DNA from: Bifidobacterium tissieri
GTDB lineage: Bacteria; Actinomycetota; Actinomycetes; Actinomycetales; Bifidobacteriaceae
Reading direction: 5' to 3'
Assembly (NCBI RefSeq): GCF_002259645.1
Contig: NZ_MWWV01000003.1
Location: 186,001 to 250,000, forward strand
DNA length: 64,000 nucleotides
The notes under the pieces were generated by a model that saw nothing but the letters and a program-made list of their open reading frames with translations, was not told where the DNA came from and did no database searches. Shown in pieces: positions 53,313 through 63,936 of this stretch (the stretch's first letter is position 1; each line of letters begins with the position of its first letter). A program made the translations under genes and the position numbers.

Positions 53313-53345
53313 TCGGTTTCCATCAAGTTATAGTGGAAACCGACA
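53313..53345 (+). promoter_or_regulatory. perfect inverted repeat before moxR
   Basis: GTCGGTTTCCA and TGGAAACCGAC are perfect 11-bp arms with an 11-base loop, 25 bases before the MoxR start. It is either a 5'-leader hairpin or an operator at the promoter of the MoxR-DUF58/transglutaminase operon. Confidence 0.6.
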
Positions 53346-53370
53346 GCTTTTGCGATGACGGGAGCCGGCA

Positions 53371-54537
<1,167 letters not shown>

Positions 54538-54546
54538 GAGCAGGCC

Positions 54547-57500
54547 ATGAGTGCGCATGACGGTCAAGCTGTGGGACGTCGTCGAGCTGCGGCCGGCGAT
54601 CGTCCGGCGCGTCGTGCTCGGTCGGCGCAGCATGACCGATTCGCATGGCGCAACCGTTTCCGTTCGCTTACGCATGCTCATGCCCATACGGCCAATGCCC
54701 ACAACACGACCATCGTCATGCGCAAACCCTACCGGCATGGCATGATTCGCCCGACCGTTCGTCTGATCGTGCTGCTGGCGCTTGCCGGCGTGGCCCTGTT
54801 CTTCGCATTGGCGGTCGACAGCACTGCGCTTATGGCGTTGGCAATCAGTGTCCCCGCATTGGCGGTGATCTCGCTGATCGTAACGCTGGCAACACGTCCG
54901 CTTATCAACTGTCAACGTGGTCGAATGGACGACGATGCAACGCGCGACTTCCGGCGGTCCGTTGTGACTATCGTCCGACGCTGCATGATTCCCGGTCTTA
55001 TCCGTCGTGAATGCCAATGGTCGCAACTCGATCAGCATGATCACGTAATCCGCCGATTTCGTTCCACCGATACGCCTGTTGATCGAGGACTGTACCGCTT
55101 GGATGCCACGGCGGTCACGTGGTTTGACGGGTTCGGTCTGTGGAAGAGTCGACGGCTGATTAGTGAGCACGCCGAACGGCTGAATCCTCCCGACATCGCG
55201 CTCGCCGAACCCAAGGGAATCATGCCGATGTCGTCGCATCCCGGTCGCGGGGAGGAGACCGACGCCGCCACGGTCCGTCGATACGAATCCGGCGACCCCT
55301 GGCGTATGATCGCTTGGCGGGCGAGTGCGCATCGCGGCACACTGATGACCCGCGAAGGTTCCCGCGATGCCCGATCCGACACACTGATCGTGGTCGATAC
55401 ATCGACCGGCTGTTCCATTGACGTATGCCTTGCCACAGCTGCCCAACGATACGAGTCGTTGCGTGCGGCCGGCGTGCGGGTGTCGGTGACGGACGGCGAG
55501 ACGGTATACTCGAACGCCGATGCCATTGAACGGTTTCTGGCGGCTGCCCAGTCGGGCGATCATGATGTGACCGTCGGGGAGCGCGCCCGGCAGGTTGCAC
55601 AGGCACTGGGGCGTCTTCCCGGCTACACCGCGGTGCTGTTGACGCCGGAATCGGCTGAATCGGCAGAATCCGGCACGACGGACAAGCCAACAGAATCGGG
55701 CGCGGGGGAGCGCTCTTCCATACACATCCCCAAAGTTGTGCACACGACGGTGGATGACGTGGATAGGTCTGGGGATTCCCGCGACGGCAACGATTTACAC
55801 CATGCGGAGAACCGTGAACGGAACGTCGACGAGCGGAGTGCCGGTACGTCGAACGGCGATGTGCGGAATCCGCATTCCGCCACTGTGTCGCCAACGATAT
55901 CGTCGCAGTCGACATTGGAACAGGCGTTGTGTGCGTTGATCCCGGAACGTCGGTTTGACGTCGTGCGGGTGCCGAAGAAAACAGGCATCGACTCTGCCGC
56001 ATCCGCTGCCACTGATTCATCCAGCGACTCTGATTCGTCCACTGCTCAAGTGTCATCAGGCGTTGCGGAGACCGCCGCTGCCACTTCTACCGTGCCTGCA
56101 ATCGTCGCTCAGGCCATCACCATGCCGGTCCTGCTGGCGATCGCCGTATGGCAGACCAGTACGCTGTTCTCCTTCGGATGGTGGACATGGTTCGCGTTTG
56201 CGGCGCTACCGATCATCGGCGTGGACGCAGTGATTCCGGTCAAACGACGCATCCGACTGATACGCGGACTCGTCGTCAGCCTCCTTGTCGTCATCGCGGC
56301 TGTAATCCTTGCGATCCTACGCATTCGACGATTCGCGGCAGAATCCGCGGTCGATATACCGTCGTCCGCCACCCCCAATGGCAGTCCTCAAGACCCCCTT
56401 GCACAAGCGGACGAACAGACCGGCATATTCCACTCGCTGACGACTGTGATCAATGCCCTGTCGGCCGGTGCGATCGAAATCTACGAGCAGTATGTGCCGG
56501 TCGTCCTTGGCGGCAATGCCGACGCGTTGCTCATACTTGTGGTCGCCGCCATCGCCATCGTGCTGCGCATACTGCTGATATTCCGTCCGGTTCGGCCCAT
56601 CATCGCAGTGCTACCGATCGCCATCGCCGCCGTGGACTACGCGTGGGCGGGCCAGGAGCTCTCCCTGCCGTGGATCGTGGTCTGTCTCGTATCCGGCAGT
56701 GCCCTGCTGTGGTCGTCGCATGATCATCGCACGCACATGCGCCCGCCCGTACCGCTTATCGCATCCCTGATCGTGACCTCCATCGCCGTGGGATTCACGC
56801 CCATGGCCGTCACCGCCGCCCAGCGCGTGGACATCTCACTGGGCGAGGGCGGTGGACTGTTCTCCAACGGCACGATCAACCCGATGATCGATCTCAAACG
56901 TGGCGTGAACCAGACCGGTGCCACCACCGTATTCACCTACACCGCCAATGAACGCCTGTACTTCCGACTCGCCACGCTCGACGACTTCAATGGCGACACA
57001 TGGTCGTTCTCCTCACGGCTCAGCGAGCGCGGCGGCTTCTATAACGGCAATGCCGGCGAGACCGGGAACGATGGCGTGACCACCTCCTCCGGTTCCGCAT
57101 GGTCGCCCGTCGCCGGCCAGTACATGTACTCGCCCTACAACCGGTTCAACGACGCCACGCCGATCGAACAGTACCTCGATGTACTCGGCGGCACCCAATC
57201 CGGCGGCGCGGAGGGAGCCGACTGGGAAGTCAACACCAAGGTGACCATCGATTCACTCAACTCCCGATTCCTGCCCGTGCCCTCCGGTTCCGTGAACACC
57301 AGTCAGGCCACGTCGGCGGGTGTTTGGCGGCGCGGCGGCGACTCGGCCTTCTACAGCGTCATGGCCGTCACCATGCCGGGCATGACCTACACCGCGGACG
57401 GCACCTACATCACCCCGATCCGCTCATCCGGCGACTTTTCCACCATCGACGCGCTCAACACGCTGAAAACCAAGGCCAACGAGAGTCGGACATCGCAGAC

Positions 57501-59235
57501 GTTCCGCATCCGCGTCGGCGACGATCCCACCACCGTGACCGATACCAACGGCAACAGGATCGGCGAATTCACGCGCAACGGCATCAGATTCAACGACGAC
57601 GTGATCGACCAATACGGTCTGCGCGGACGGTCATGGCTGATCGGCATCCCCGAAGTCGTCATCAACGACGGCAAGTCCGACGTCAGTACCGGCGTGACCG
57701 CATACGAAGTGCGTGGATACACGATCGAACTCAATCCATCGGCATGGCTGGTCCGTCTGATGAGCGACATGTATGGGGCGCTTGGCGCGGGAGCGCAAGT
57801 CGGCGACAACGAATTCTCGTTCCTGGTGCCGCCCATGCAGACCATGTTCAACAGCGATGGCAGTATGACGACAGCGGGCACAGCGAATGCCGGAGATGGG
57901 TCACGTTCTACTGATGCCGTCATCGATGAGCGTATTCCGAGCGGCTACGACGAACTGCCGGACGTTCTGCCGGCACAGGTGACGGCAGTGGTCGATCAGG
58001 CCAAACGGCAGGGCGTGCCGACGTCCGGCGGCGGGGCGGAAAGCCAGATCGCGGCCATGGAATATCTGGTCGACTACTTCACGCACAACGGATTCTCCTA
58101 CTCGGTCAGCGCGCCCGACGGTTCCGGACGCAACAACATGCAGGTGATCGGCGACTTCCTCGATCGCAAGACCGGCTACTGCGCCCACTATGCGTCGGCG
58201 CTCGCCGTGCTCGGCCGGGCCATGGGTGTGAAAACCCGCATGGTGCTTGGCTATTCGCCCGGCAGCGGCGAATCCTCGGATGGATCATATGCCGTGGCCA
58301 GCAATCAGCTGCACAGCTGGGTGGAGGCATACATCAACGGACTCGGCTGGATCCCCTTCGACGTGACGCCGGCCTATGGCGTCGATGCCGCAACGGGTAC
58401 CGATGCCGGGCAGACCGCCATCGCGCCGAGCACGTCAGCCTCCGCTAGTGCGCAGCCGTCTGACACGTCGTCATCGTCGGCGTCGCAGAACGCGTCCGCC
58501 ACGCCGTCCGTCAGCCAGTCGGGCAGCGCCGATACCGATACGCCCGATGACGGCGAGAACGCCGATTCGACGACTGATGGTGATGCCGTCGGACAGGGCG
58601 ATCAGGGTTGGGCCGCATTCCTGCATTCCCGTGCCGCGACGGCGCTCGCCGTACTTGCCGCGATGGTGTGCGGGTATGCGATCGTCAGTTCGGGCATGTG
58701 GATTCGTGCGTGGCGTCGCCGTCGTCGAATCCGTGAAATCCGTGCGATCCACGCCGACGGGGATCGCGCCTGGCTGATCGCATGGCGTGAACTGACCGAT
58801 ACGGCATGGGACTGGTCGGTGCGATGGCCGACGAGCGCCACCGAACAAGACATCGCCGACACGATCGTGCAATGGATCAGACGGGACGACGTGCGGAAGA
58901 TACGGGAGAATACGACGGAAGTCGACGACTACGATGCCGTGATCGACACGATCGGCATGATGGCCGACCACGCCGAAGCCGCCGCCTATGGAGGCGGTTC
59001 CCGGCGAAACGATGTCTCTGGTGTCGCCGGAGACGTATCGGTGAGCAGGTTCGGGAACGTTGCCGCCGCGGACTCTGCCGATACCGAATCCTCGCGCATC
59101 GTCGCATCACTCGACGATGCGCGTGCGGTACTGTCACGTGTCTGGTCCGATCGTGCTAGGTCACTGCCTGCGATCGTACGCATTGGGCGTCTGCTGTCGC
59201 TGCGGCTGGTTCCGCGCTCGCTGTTCCGGCGCTGA
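54547..59235 (+). CDS. DUF58-transglutaminase (TgpA) fusion
   Basis: A 1562-residue membrane protein joining two normally separate partners of MoxR. Residues about 60-500 form a DUF58-type protein: two membrane segments, then the hallmark YESGDPWRMIAWRASAHRG. From about residue 520 to the end it is a TgpA-like protein: a group of membrane helices, a large extracytoplasmic domain, the transglutaminase core with the catalytic Cys in KTGYCAHYASALAV, the His in LHSWVEAY and the Asp in PFDVTPAY, then a Ser/Ala-rich linker, one more membrane helix and a cytoplasmic tail. AGGAG precedes ATG 54547. It may act on cell-envelope proteins. No frameshift or stop is seen at the join. Confidence 0.9.
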   Translation: MSAHDGQAVGRRRAAAGDRPARRARSAQHDRFAWRNRFRSLTHAHAHTANAHNTTIVMRKPYRHGMIRPTVRLIVLLALAGVALFFALAVDSTALMALAISVPALAVISLIVTLATRPLINCQRGRMDDDATRDFRRSVVTIVRRCMIPGLIRRECQWSQLDQHDHVIRRFRSTDTPVDRGLYRLDATAVTWFDGFGLWKSRRLISEHAERLNPPDIALAEPKGIMPMSSHPGRGEETDAATVRRYESGDPWRMIAWRASAHRGTLMTREGSRDARSDTLIVVDTSTGCSIDVCLATAAQRYESLRAAGVRVSVTDGETVYSNADAIERFLAAAQSGDHDVTVGERARQVAQALGRLPGYTAVLLTPESAESAESGTTDKPTESGAGERSSIHIPKVVHTTVDDVDRSGDSRDGNDLHHAENRERNVDERSAGTSNGDVRNPHSATVSPTISSQSTLEQALCALIPERRFDVVRVPKKTGIDSAASAATDSSSDSDSSTAQVSSGVAETAAATSTVPAIVAQAITMPVLLAIAVWQTSTLFSFGWWTWFAFAALPIIGVDAVIPVKRRIRLIRGLVVSLLVVIAAVILAILRIRRFAAESAVDIPSSATPNGSPQDPLAQADEQTGIFHSLTTVINALSAGAIEIYEQYVPVVLGGNADALLILVVAAIAIVLRILLIFRPVRPIIAVLPIAIAAVDYAWAGQELSLPWIVVCLVSGSALLWSSHDHRTHMRPPVPLIASLIVTSIAVGFTPMAVTAAQRVDISLGEGGGLFSNGTINPMIDLKRGVNQTGATTVFTYTANERLYFRLATLDDFNGDTWSFSSRLSERGGFYNGNAGETGNDGVTTSSGSAWSPVAGQYMYSPYNRFNDATPIEQYLDVLGGTQSGGAEGADWEVNTKVTIDSLNSRFLPVPSGSVNTSQATSAGVWRRGGDSAFYSVMAVTMPGMTYTADGTYITPIRSSGDFSTIDALNTLKTKANESRTSQTFRIRVGDDPTTVTDTNGNRIGEFTRNGIRFNDDVIDQYGLRGRSWLIGIPEVVINDGKSDVSTGVTAYEVRGYTIELNPSAWLVRLMSDMYGALGAGAQVGDNEFSFLVPPMQTMFNSDGSMTTAGTANAGDGSRSTDAVIDERIPSGYDELPDVLPAQVTAVVDQAKRQGVPTSGGGAESQIAAMEYLVDYFTHNGFSYSVSAPDGSGRNNMQVIGDFLDRKTGYCAHYASALAVLGRAMGVKTRMVLGYSPGSGESSDGSYAVASNQLHSWVEAYINGLGWIPFDVTPAYGVDAATGTDAGQTAIAPSTSASASAQPSDTSSSSASQNASATPSVSQSGSADTDTPDDGENADSTTDGDAVGQGDQGWAAFLHSRAATALAVLAAMVCGYAIVSSGMWIRAWRRRRRIREIRAIHADGDRAWLIAWRELTDTAWDWSVRWPTSATEQDIADTIVQWIRRDDVRKIRENTTEVDDYDAVIDTIGMMADHAEAAAYGGGSRRNDVSGVAGDVSVSRFGNVAAADSADTESSRIVASLDDARAVLSRVWSDRARSLPAIVRIGRLLSLRLVPRSLFRR

Positions 59236-59431
59236 TCCGGCAAACCAATACTGAATCCGGCAATCCGACACTGACCGGACCGTTCGTACGGACTGGGTTT
59301 TGACGCACTTTTGACTTGCCGTGCGTTAAGTTCCCAGACAATGCAGGCATAATGGCGATCGTTGTGGCTATGCGGATCCGATATCGGCGCGAATGCGGTA
59401 TGCGGCGAGCAATGGACAACAAGGAGGTGCC

Positions 59432-59752
59432 ATGACGCAGCATAATCAATCACATCAGGATGCGGATCGGACCGTGAAATCCCATGGTTTCACTGCGGAT
59501 CAGAGGCGTCTGTTGGAGGATCTGGACGCTGTCGATCACGTCGATTCCCGGGGAAACATCCACTACACCAAGGAATTTTCCAAACACGCGATTGCGGAGT
59601 ATCAGCGGGGCAAAGGCCCCAAGCAGATCTTCACCGAAGCCGGATTTCCGTTGGAAATACTGGGATACAAGCGAATAGAGCGGGCGATGTACCGGTGGCG
59701 ACACGCCTACGACACGCCGATTTGCGCGCCCCGGAAAAATGTGTTTATATAG
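59432..59752 (+). CDS. small HTH-domain protein
   Basis: A 106-residue protein with a helix-turn-helix-like C-terminal half (FSKHAIAEYQRGKGPKQIF ... RIERAMYRWRHAYD), a pattern seen in small DNA-binding proteins and in the N-termini of some transposase-type proteins. The start is set by GGAGGTGCC before ATG 59432. No transposase follows, so it is a stand-alone gene or a truncated remnant. It lies just before the tRNA cluster. Confidence 0.65.
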   Translation: MTQHNQSHQDADRTVKSHGFTADQRRLLEDLDAVDHVDSRGNIHYTKEFSKHAIAEYQRGKGPKQIFTEAGFPLEILGYKRIERAMYRWRHAYDTPICAPRKNVFI

Positions 59753-59794
59753 CCGAGTTGCCGATCACGGGGGCCTTCCTCCGGGAGAAGTAAC

Positions 59795-59876
59795 GGCGGA
59801 TTTCCCAAGCGGTCAAAGGGAGCTGACTGTAAATCAGCCGCTTCGTGCTTCAGTGGTTCGAATCCACTATCCGCCA
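59795..59876 (+). tRNA. tRNA-Tyr(GUA)
   Basis: An 82-nt tRNA with long variable arm. Acceptor GGCGGAT pairs with ATCCGCC; anticodon loop is CTGTAAA with GUA; T-arm has GTTCGAATC. The CCA end is not encoded. Confidence 0.95.
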
Positions 59877-59877
59877 C

Positions 59878-59949
<72 letters not shown>

Positions 59950-59955
59950 CTCAAT

Positions 59956-60029
59956 GGCGGGGTAGCTCAGCTGGTTAGAGCGTACGACTCATAATCGTAA
60001 GGTCAAGAGTTCGAGTCTCTTCCTCGCTA
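59956..60029 (+). tRNA. tRNA-Met(CAU), elongator type
   Basis: A 74-nt tRNA with anticodon arm CGACTCATAATCG. Acceptor GGCGGGG pairs with CCTCGCT using two G-U pairs. The first pair is G-U rather than an unpaired initiator type, so elongator Met is likely; an Ile-CAU tRNA is less likely. Confidence 0.9.
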
Positions 60030-60076
60030 CAAAAACGTCGGAGAAACCGGCGATGACACTATTACAGAGGTGAATG

Positions 60077-60244
60077 ATGGCAAAAAGCGCCGATATCCGT
60101 CCCGGCATCACGCTGGCCTGCACCGAGTGCAAAGAGCGTAACTACATTACGACCAAGAACCGTCGTAACACCCCGGATCGCCTTGAGCTGCAGAAGTTCT
60201 GCCCGCGTTGCGGCAAGAAGACTGTGCACCGCGAGACCCGCTGA
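60077..60244 (+). CDS. rpmG: 50S ribosomal protein L33
   Basis: A 55-residue L33 beginning [18 protein letters not shown] and ending [14 protein letters not shown]. Two CxxC pairs mark the zinc-binding (C+) form. A second ATG three bases upstream is in the same frame. It follows the tRNA cluster and is followed by a terminator. Confidence 0.96.
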   Translation: MAKSADIRPGITLACTECKERNYITTKNRRNTPDRLELQKFCPRCGKKTVHRETR

Positions 60245-60258
60245 GGTATAGACTTTAC

Positions 60259-60291
60259 ATCCCGATCACTGCAAAGTGGTCGGGATTTTTT
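60259..60291 (+). terminator. rpmG terminator
   Basis: ATCCCGATCAC and GTGGTCGGGAT form an 11-bp stem with one G-U pair, followed by TTTTTG. Confidence 0.93.
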
Positions 60292-60370
60292 GTATTTCCG
60301 GATTCGAGTTTACCGGCTCCAGTTTTTTGTATGTCCGGCAACGCCTACTGCCCCTGATATGGTGGGCCAT

Positions 60371-61576
60371 ATGACTTCTCCTACTTTTGCGGATCTGACC
60401 ACCATCGGCGTAGGCGGATCCATCGCACGTTTCATTGAACCCGACTCCCGCGTCGGTGTGATCGAAGCCGTTGAGGATGCGGATGATCGTGGACTGCCGC
60501 TGTGCGTAATCGGTGGCGGTTCCAATATGCTGGTCAGCGATGAGCCGTTCATGGGATTCGTCGTCCGCGATGCGAGACGATCGATCGGCGTGCCTGACGA
60601 AGTGGCTCCCGTCGAAGGCGAGGACCGAACCGTGCATGTGAGCGCAGACGCCGGTGTGAACTGGGATGATCTCGTCGAGTTCTGCGTCCGACTCGGCCTG
60701 GAAGGCGTTGAAGGCCTTTCCGGCATTCCAGGGACGGTGGGTGCCTCCGTGGTGCAGAACATCGGCGCCTACGGGCAGGAGGTCGCCGACAGCGTCGACT
60801 CCGTGGAGGTCTGGGATCGCGAAACCAAGAAGGTCGTGGAACTCACGACCGCTGATCTGCATTTCGGATACCGCACCTCGGCGCTCAAGTCGAGCATGTA
60901 CCAGGCTCCCGCGGTGCCGGCCGACTGCTATTTCCCCACGCCGCGCTATGTGGTGCTGTCGGTCACGTTCGCGTTGCGGCACAGCGCCACCGGCGTGGTC
61001 AACGTCGGCCAGCTCGCCCGGGCGCTCGGCGTGGAAACCGGTGCCCGTCTGGAAACGCAGGCCATTCGTGATGCCGTACTCGCCGTGCGTGCCGGCAAGG
61101 GCATGCTCGAGGACCCCAACCGGTACGCATCGCCGTGGATGCGCGGCACCAAGGAGGATCGCACGATCGAAGCGGCCATGACGGCGCTGAAGACGGCGAA
61201 CGGCTCCACTGCACCCGACTACAACCGTCACAGCTGCGGCAGTTTCTTCATGAACCCGGTGCTCACCGCCGATGCCGCCGCCGCTCTTCCCGAGGACGCG
61301 CCGCGGTTCGCGGCCCCGCTGCCGGACGGCACGCAGGGCGTGAAGACCTCGGCCGCATGGCTGATCGATCACGCCGGATTCCATAAGGGATTCGCCGTGC
61401 GCGAGGGGGCGGCAGCCTCGCTGTCCACGTTGCACACGCTGGCCCTGACCAACCGGGGATCCGCCACCGCCGACGATGTCGCCGAACTCGCCCGTACGGT
61501 GCAGAACGGTGTGGAGTCCACATTCGGCGTACGACTGATTCCCGAACCCGTGACCATCGGCGTCGATCTGCACTGA
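60371..61576 (+). CDS. murB: UDP-N-acetylenolpyruvoylglucosamine reductase
   Basis: A 401-residue MurB, the flavin enzyme that makes UDP-MurNAc for peptidoglycan. FAD-binding TTIGVGG and IGGGSNMLVSD, the long GLSGIPGTVGASVVQNIGAY segment, and RHSCGSFFMNPV with the catalytic Ser are present; the late Glu is in LIPEPVTIG. ATG 60371 starts just before the domain; ATG 60359 is also possible. Type I MurB length fits. Confidence 0.95.
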   Translation: MTSPTFADLTTIGVGGSIARFIEPDSRVGVIEAVEDADDRGLPLCVIGGGSNMLVSDEPFMGFVVRDARRSIGVPDEVAPVEGEDRTVHVSADAGVNWDDLVEFCVRLGLEGVEGLSGIPGTVGASVVQNIGAYGQEVADSVDSVEVWDRETKKVVELTTADLHFGYRTSALKSSMYQAPAVPADCYFPTPRYVVLSVTFALRHSATGVVNVGQLARALGVETGARLETQAIRDAVLAVRAGKGMLEDPNRYASPWMRGTKEDRTIEAAMTALKTANGSTAPDYNRHSCGSFFMNPVLTADAAAALPEDAPRFAAPLPDGTQGVKTSAAWLIDHAGFHKGFAVREGAAASLSTLHTLALTNRGSATADDVAELARTVQNGVESTFGVRLIPEPVTIGVDLH

Positions 61577-61768
61577 TCGGTATGTGCCGAATCGTCCCGT
61601 AAAACGGTTTACATCCCATATTTCGGACGTAACCTGTGCGTAACCGGCGAATCCTCGCCGGTTTACTTGTTTTTTCACAATTCTTGTCTAATCTCTTCAA
61701 GGAACTACAAGCGGGAGGCCGTGCAGCATCGCAGGTCGACTCCGGGAGAAGGACACCATAAAGACATC

Positions 61769-63283
61769 ATGAATCTTTTACGAACCAAGACGGTCGAGCA
61801 GACCATCGCCGAAACCGACGAAGCCGACCGCAAGCTCAAACGCAATCTGAAATGGTGGGATCTGGCCATCATGGGCGTGGCCGTCGCCGTGGGTGCAGGC
61901 ATCTTTTCCGTGGGTGCCCAGGCCGCCGCCTATCATGCCGGCCCCGCCGTGATCATCAGCTTCCTGATCGCCGGCATCGTGTGCGGTGCGGCCGTGATGT
62001 GCTACGCCGAATTCGCCTCGATGATCCCGGTGGCGGGATCCGCCTACACCTTCACCTACACCACGGTCGGCGAGATGGTGGCGTGGATCATCGGCTGGGA
62101 TCTGATCCTGGAAATGCTGATGGCGGGCTCCGTCATCTCCAAGTACTGGGGTGTGTACCTTAACGATTTCTTCCGACTGATGGGATGGAACCTCAATACC
62201 GGCGTCCAGATCGGATCGTTCACGCTTGACGTGGCCCCGATCATCATCGTGGCGTTCTTCACCGTGCTGCTCGTCTACGGCACCCGACTGGGCGCTCGCG
62301 TGGACGGCGCGATGACCGTGCTCAAGATCGCCATCGTGTTCTTCGTCGTCATCGTCGGATTCTTCTACGTCAAGGCATCCAACTTCACGCCGTTCATCCC
62401 GCCGAGCGAACCGGCATCCTCCGTGCAGACCGCATCCAGCGAGGTCACCGGCATCTGGGCGCAGCCGCTGTGGCAGTGGGCCACCGGCATGACCCCGTCG
62501 ATCTACGGCATCCCCGGCATCCTGTCCGGCGCGGCCCTCGTGTTCTTCGCCTTCATCGGCTTCGACGTGGTGGCCACCGCGGCCGAGGAGACCGACAATC
62601 CGAAGAAGGCCGTGCCGCTGGGCATCGGCACCGGCATGCTGCTCATCATCGTCATGTACGTGGCCGTGGCCGTGGTGACCACCGGCATGGTCTCCTACAA
62701 GGATCTGGCCAAGGCCCAAAGCCCGTCGCTCGCCACCGCATTCGAACTTGTGGGTGCCAACTGGGCGGCCAAGATCATCAGCTTCGGCATCGTGCTCGGT
62801 CTGGCGACCGTGGTCATGGTGCTGCTGCTCGGCCTGACTCGCATCGTGTTCGCCATGAGCCGTGACGGACTGCTGCCGCGCGGCCTGTCCAAGACCGGCG
62901 CGCACGGCACCCCGGCCATCCTGCAGATCGCCTGCGGTGTGGTCGTGGCTCTGGTCGCCGCGTTCTTCGACATCGGCGTGCTGTCCGACATGGTGAACAT
63001 CGGTACGCTGTCCGCGTTCACGCTGGTCGCCATCTCCGTGCCGATCATGCGCAGGAAGCGCCCCGACCTCAAGCGTTCGTTCGTCATGCCCGGCAACCCG
63101 TGGGTGCCGATCCTCATCGGCTTGGCGAACCTGTGGCTCATGCTCAACCTCACCGTGCTCACCTGGGTGCGGTTCGTGGTGTGGCTGGTCGTCGGCTTCG
63201 CGATCTACTTCGCCTACGGCTACCGTCACTCCCGTCTGGGACTTGACCAGCTCAAGGGTGACATTCCAGCAGACGCTCGCTGA
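61769..63283 (+). CDS. APC-family amino acid permease
   Basis: A 504-residue amino acid/polyamine/organocation transporter of the cationic amino acid (CAT/YfnA) branch. About 12 membrane helices start at WWDLAIMGVAVAVGAGIFSV; the substrate-site unwound helix GAGIF and the loop AAEETDNPKKAVP are typical. The start ATG 61769 has only a weak ribosome site, and a 33-residue cytoplasmic head precedes the first helix. Substrate is unknown. Confidence 0.9.
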   Translation: MNLLRTKTVEQTIAETDEADRKLKRNLKWWDLAIMGVAVAVGAGIFSVGAQAAAYHAGPAVIISFLIAGIVCGAAVMCYAEFASMIPVAGSAYTFTYTTVGEMVAWIIGWDLILEMLMAGSVISKYWGVYLNDFFRLMGWNLNTGVQIGSFTLDVAPIIIVAFFTVLLVYGTRLGARVDGAMTVLKIAIVFFVVIVGFFYVKASNFTPFIPPSEPASSVQTASSEVTGIWAQPLWQWATGMTPSIYGIPGILSGAALVFFAFIGFDVVATAAEETDNPKKAVPLGIGTGMLLIIVMYVAVAVVTTGMVSYKDLAKAQSPSLATAFELVGANWAAKIISFGIVLGLATVVMVLLLGLTRIVFAMSRDGLLPRGLSKTGAHGTPAILQIACGVVVALVAAFFDIGVLSDMVNIGTLSAFTLVAISVPIMRRKRPDLKRSFVMPGNPWVPILIGLANLWLMLNLTVLTWVRFVVWLVVGFAIYFAYGYRHSRLGLDQLKGDIPADAR

Positions 63284-63318
63284 TCGTCAACGACTAATCA
63301 GCGACTAATCACAGCCAT

Positions 63319-63345
63319 ACGCCGTCCCTGTTATGGGGGCGGCGT
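63319..63345 (+). terminator. hairpin after permease
   Basis: TACGCCGTCCC and GGGGGCGGCGTA pair with a small bulge. The T-run is absent, so termination is uncertain. It lies before the fdxA leader. Confidence 0.5.
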
Positions 63346-63407
63346 AAACTATATGTTCAGTATGTGAAACGCCGCGGGGATGTGCGGCGAGATGAAGGAG
63401 ATTGATC

Positions 63408-63731
63408 ATGCCTTATGTTGTTGCCCAGCCCTGCGTGGACGTGAAGGACAAGGCCTGTGTGGACGAATGCCCGGTGGACTGCATCTACGAGGGGCCACGT
63501 ACGCTGTACATCAACCCGAACGAATGCGTGGACTGCGGTGCCTGCGAGCCCGTGTGCCCCACCGAAGCCATCTTCTACGAGGACGATCTGCCCGAGGAGT
63601 GGGCTTGGTACAAGGATGCCGCAGTGCAGTTCTTCGCCGAAGTGGGCGATCAGGGCGGAGCCTCCGGCTTCGGCGAGATCGACCACGATCAGGAGCAGGT
63701 GGCCGCGTTGCCCCCGCAGAATCAGGACTGA
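63408..63731 (+). CDS. fdxA: ferredoxin (7Fe/FdxA type)
   Basis: A 107-residue FdxA-type ferredoxin. The first cluster region is [17 protein letters not shown] and the second [12 protein letters not shown], giving a [3Fe-4S] plus [4Fe-4S] protein; the acidic tail ([17 protein letters not shown]) is characteristic of actinobacterial members. GAAGGAG precedes ATG 63408. It is just upstream of the dapC start, the common actinobacterial pairing. Confidence 0.95.
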   Translation: MPYVVAQPCVDVKDKACVDECPVDCIYEGPRTLYINPNECVDCGACEPVCPTEAIFYEDDLPEEWAWYKDAAVQFFAEVGDQGGASGFGEIDHDQEQVAALPPQNQD

Positions 63732-63936
63732 ATCCCAGATTTTTCAGTACTGATTATCAGATTCCGGCGTCATACATGTTCGAATTGCCCTCGGAACGGG
63801 AGAGCGGACGTGAACGGCACCGGAATCTTTTATTATTACGTGTGATTACGCCTGATTACGATTACCGATGTATCGGTAGGGCGCGGCAGGGCGGAATGCC
63901 CGTGAACGCCCGAACACCTATGAACGGAGAAGACCT

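Noticed and set aside
59432-59752. Insertion sequence
   Set aside because: No transposase catalytic domain and no terminal inverted repeats around the small HTH gene.
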